Shown in pieces: positions 63,435 through 64,000 of a stretch of DNA of 64,000 nt. Every line of letters starts with the position of its first letter. Positions within the stretch are counted from its first letter, which is position 1. This stretch comes from VYFG01 sp965221795 (GTDB taxonomy: Bacteria; Pseudomonadota; Gammaproteobacteria; Arenicellales; Poriferihabitantaceae), in contig OZ244914.1 in NCBI GenBank assembly GCA_965221795.1, forward strand, positions 682,001 through 746,000, given 5' to 3'. The translations under genes and the position numbers were made by a program. The notes beneath the pieces were generated by a model. It saw nothing but the letters and a program-made list of their open reading frames with translations. It had not been told where the DNA came from and did no database searches.

Positions 63435-64000
63435 TCAGGCCAGCGTTCTGGCCTCCTCGACGGCATTGGCAATCATGCCGACAAGCCGATTCACCTGAGC
63501 TGCATCGATCCCTTCGACCATCACCCGCACCAACGGCTCGGTCCCGGACGGTCGCAGCACGACCCGCCCCTGATGGCCGAGTTCGACTTCTGCTGTTTTG
63601 ACGGCCGACTGCACCACTACATGGGACACCAGTTCCTTGGCATCCGTACCCTCCACAGGGACATTGATCATCTGCTGTGGGTAGACCTTCATACCAGATA
63701 CCAGTTCTGACAAGGGCTTTCCAGACATTTGCATCCACTGCAATACTTCCAGGGCCACCACTATGCCATCACCGGTCGTGGCCCTGTCAAGGCTGATGAC
63801 ATGACCTGAGGTTTCGCCTCCGAGCAACCAGTTGTTTTCCGACAGCATCAGCTGTACATGCCGATCTCCGACCGGGGTTCGACGAAACGGTATCTTGAGT
63901 TGGGCCAGCGCTTCCTCAAGGCCGAGGTTCGACATCAGGGTTCCAACCACCCCTCCTCCGACATTCCCGTTTGTTTGTCGGTGACGAGCTAGCAGGTAAA
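63435..64000 (-). CDS. glmM: phosphoglucosamine mutase (C-terminal part)
   Basis: The frame continues past the window edge (upstream codons read LLARHRQTNGNVGGG). Visible are VVGTLMSNLGLEEALAQLKI, VQLMLSENNWLLGGETSGH (sugar-binding GGETSGH), TTGDGIVVALEVLQWM and the phosphate-binding RPSGTEPLVRVMVEG. Makes glucosamine-1-phosphate for peptidoglycan and LPS precursors. The N-terminal half with the active-site Ser is outside the window. Confidence 0.95.
   Translation of the reverse strand, partial: YLLARHRQTNGNVGGGVVGTLMSNLGLEEALAQLKIPFRRTPVGDRHVQLMLSENNWLLGGETSGHVISLDRATTGDGIVVALEVLQWMQMSGKPLSELVSGMKVYPQQMINVPVEGTDAKELVSHVVVQSAVKTAEVELGHQGRVVLRPSGTEPLVRVMVEGIDAAQVNRLVGMIANAVEEARTLA

Overview
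The window looks like a chromosome segment of a gammaproteobacterium with a very dynamic, insertion-sequence-rich genome. The phylogenetic signal comes from the housekeeping blocks: metG / apbC / dcd with hflD nearby, dapB-carA-carB-greA in the usual gammaproteobacterial order, and glmM, bcp and a bactofilin at the right edge. Core genes are intact and moderately GC-rich. They are separated by long accessory stretches full of broken transposases, truncated defence genes and duplicated non-coding segments. No rRNA and no CRISPR array were seen. One tRNA-like gene is present.

Layout: 1-1050, truncated remains of a RES/exonuclease pair facing a truncated retropepsin-like gene pair. 1048-3251, an IS30 element inserted into an IS1634-like transposase. 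3289-8731, core genes dcd, apbC, metG, hflD and a DUF192 protein. 9186-19160, an IS graveyard (IS30, IS4, IS5, DruA-IS4) holding a toxin-antitoxin pair, a broken ATPase and a truncated HNH-nuclease gene. 19175-22225, an AbiTii/GIY-YIG pair, an integrase remnant and a duplicated unit encoding small coiled-coil membrane proteins. 22273-24818, an IS1595-type transposase whose reading frame overlaps a DNA methyltransferase, followed by an HNH nuclease and a small gene, i.e. a candidate transposon-borne restriction-modification cargo. 24963-30672, a tRNA-Thr-like gene and a co-directional, AT-richer defence operon: coiled-coil/HTH protein, ThsB-like TIR, Nmad2, TIR-TIR-SLOG, MazG-like, uracil-DNA-glycosylase-like. 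30842-34335, a tungstate-type ABC transporter operon with its regulator. 35553-39114, a large lipoprotein with a coiled-coil stalk and TbpB-like C-terminus plus a secreted partner. 39477-41773, a Schlafen-AlbA/HATPase protein and a frameshifted GIY-YIG gene. 41792-47668, greA, carB, carA, dapB. 47669-52240, decayed accessory DNA with HsdR and Hachiman-like remnants, a TnpB element with unusual terminal inverted repeats, and an exported-protein gene carrying an 18-G tract. 52263-56264, three more IS elements, including an apparently intact IS30. 56642-59359, phnA-phnY for phosphonoacetate/phosphonoacetaldehyde catabolism. 59703-61424, an OLD-like ATPase/nuclease. 61848-64000, bactofilin, bcp and partial glmM.

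The most interesting unit is the 25.1-30.7 kb operon. A ThsB-like TIR protein that could make a cyclic nucleotide signal is encoded beside a protein that joins two TIR domains to a SLOG nucleotide-sensing module, and beside nucleotide-directed enzymes (Nmad2, MazG, UDG-like). This suggests a Thoeris-like immune circuit with a nucleotide-modification or nucleotide-cleansing arm. The window also holds many remnants of other defence systems (type I R-M, Hachiman-like, McrA-like, AbiTii), which suggests a chronic turnover site for defence islands mediated by IS elements.
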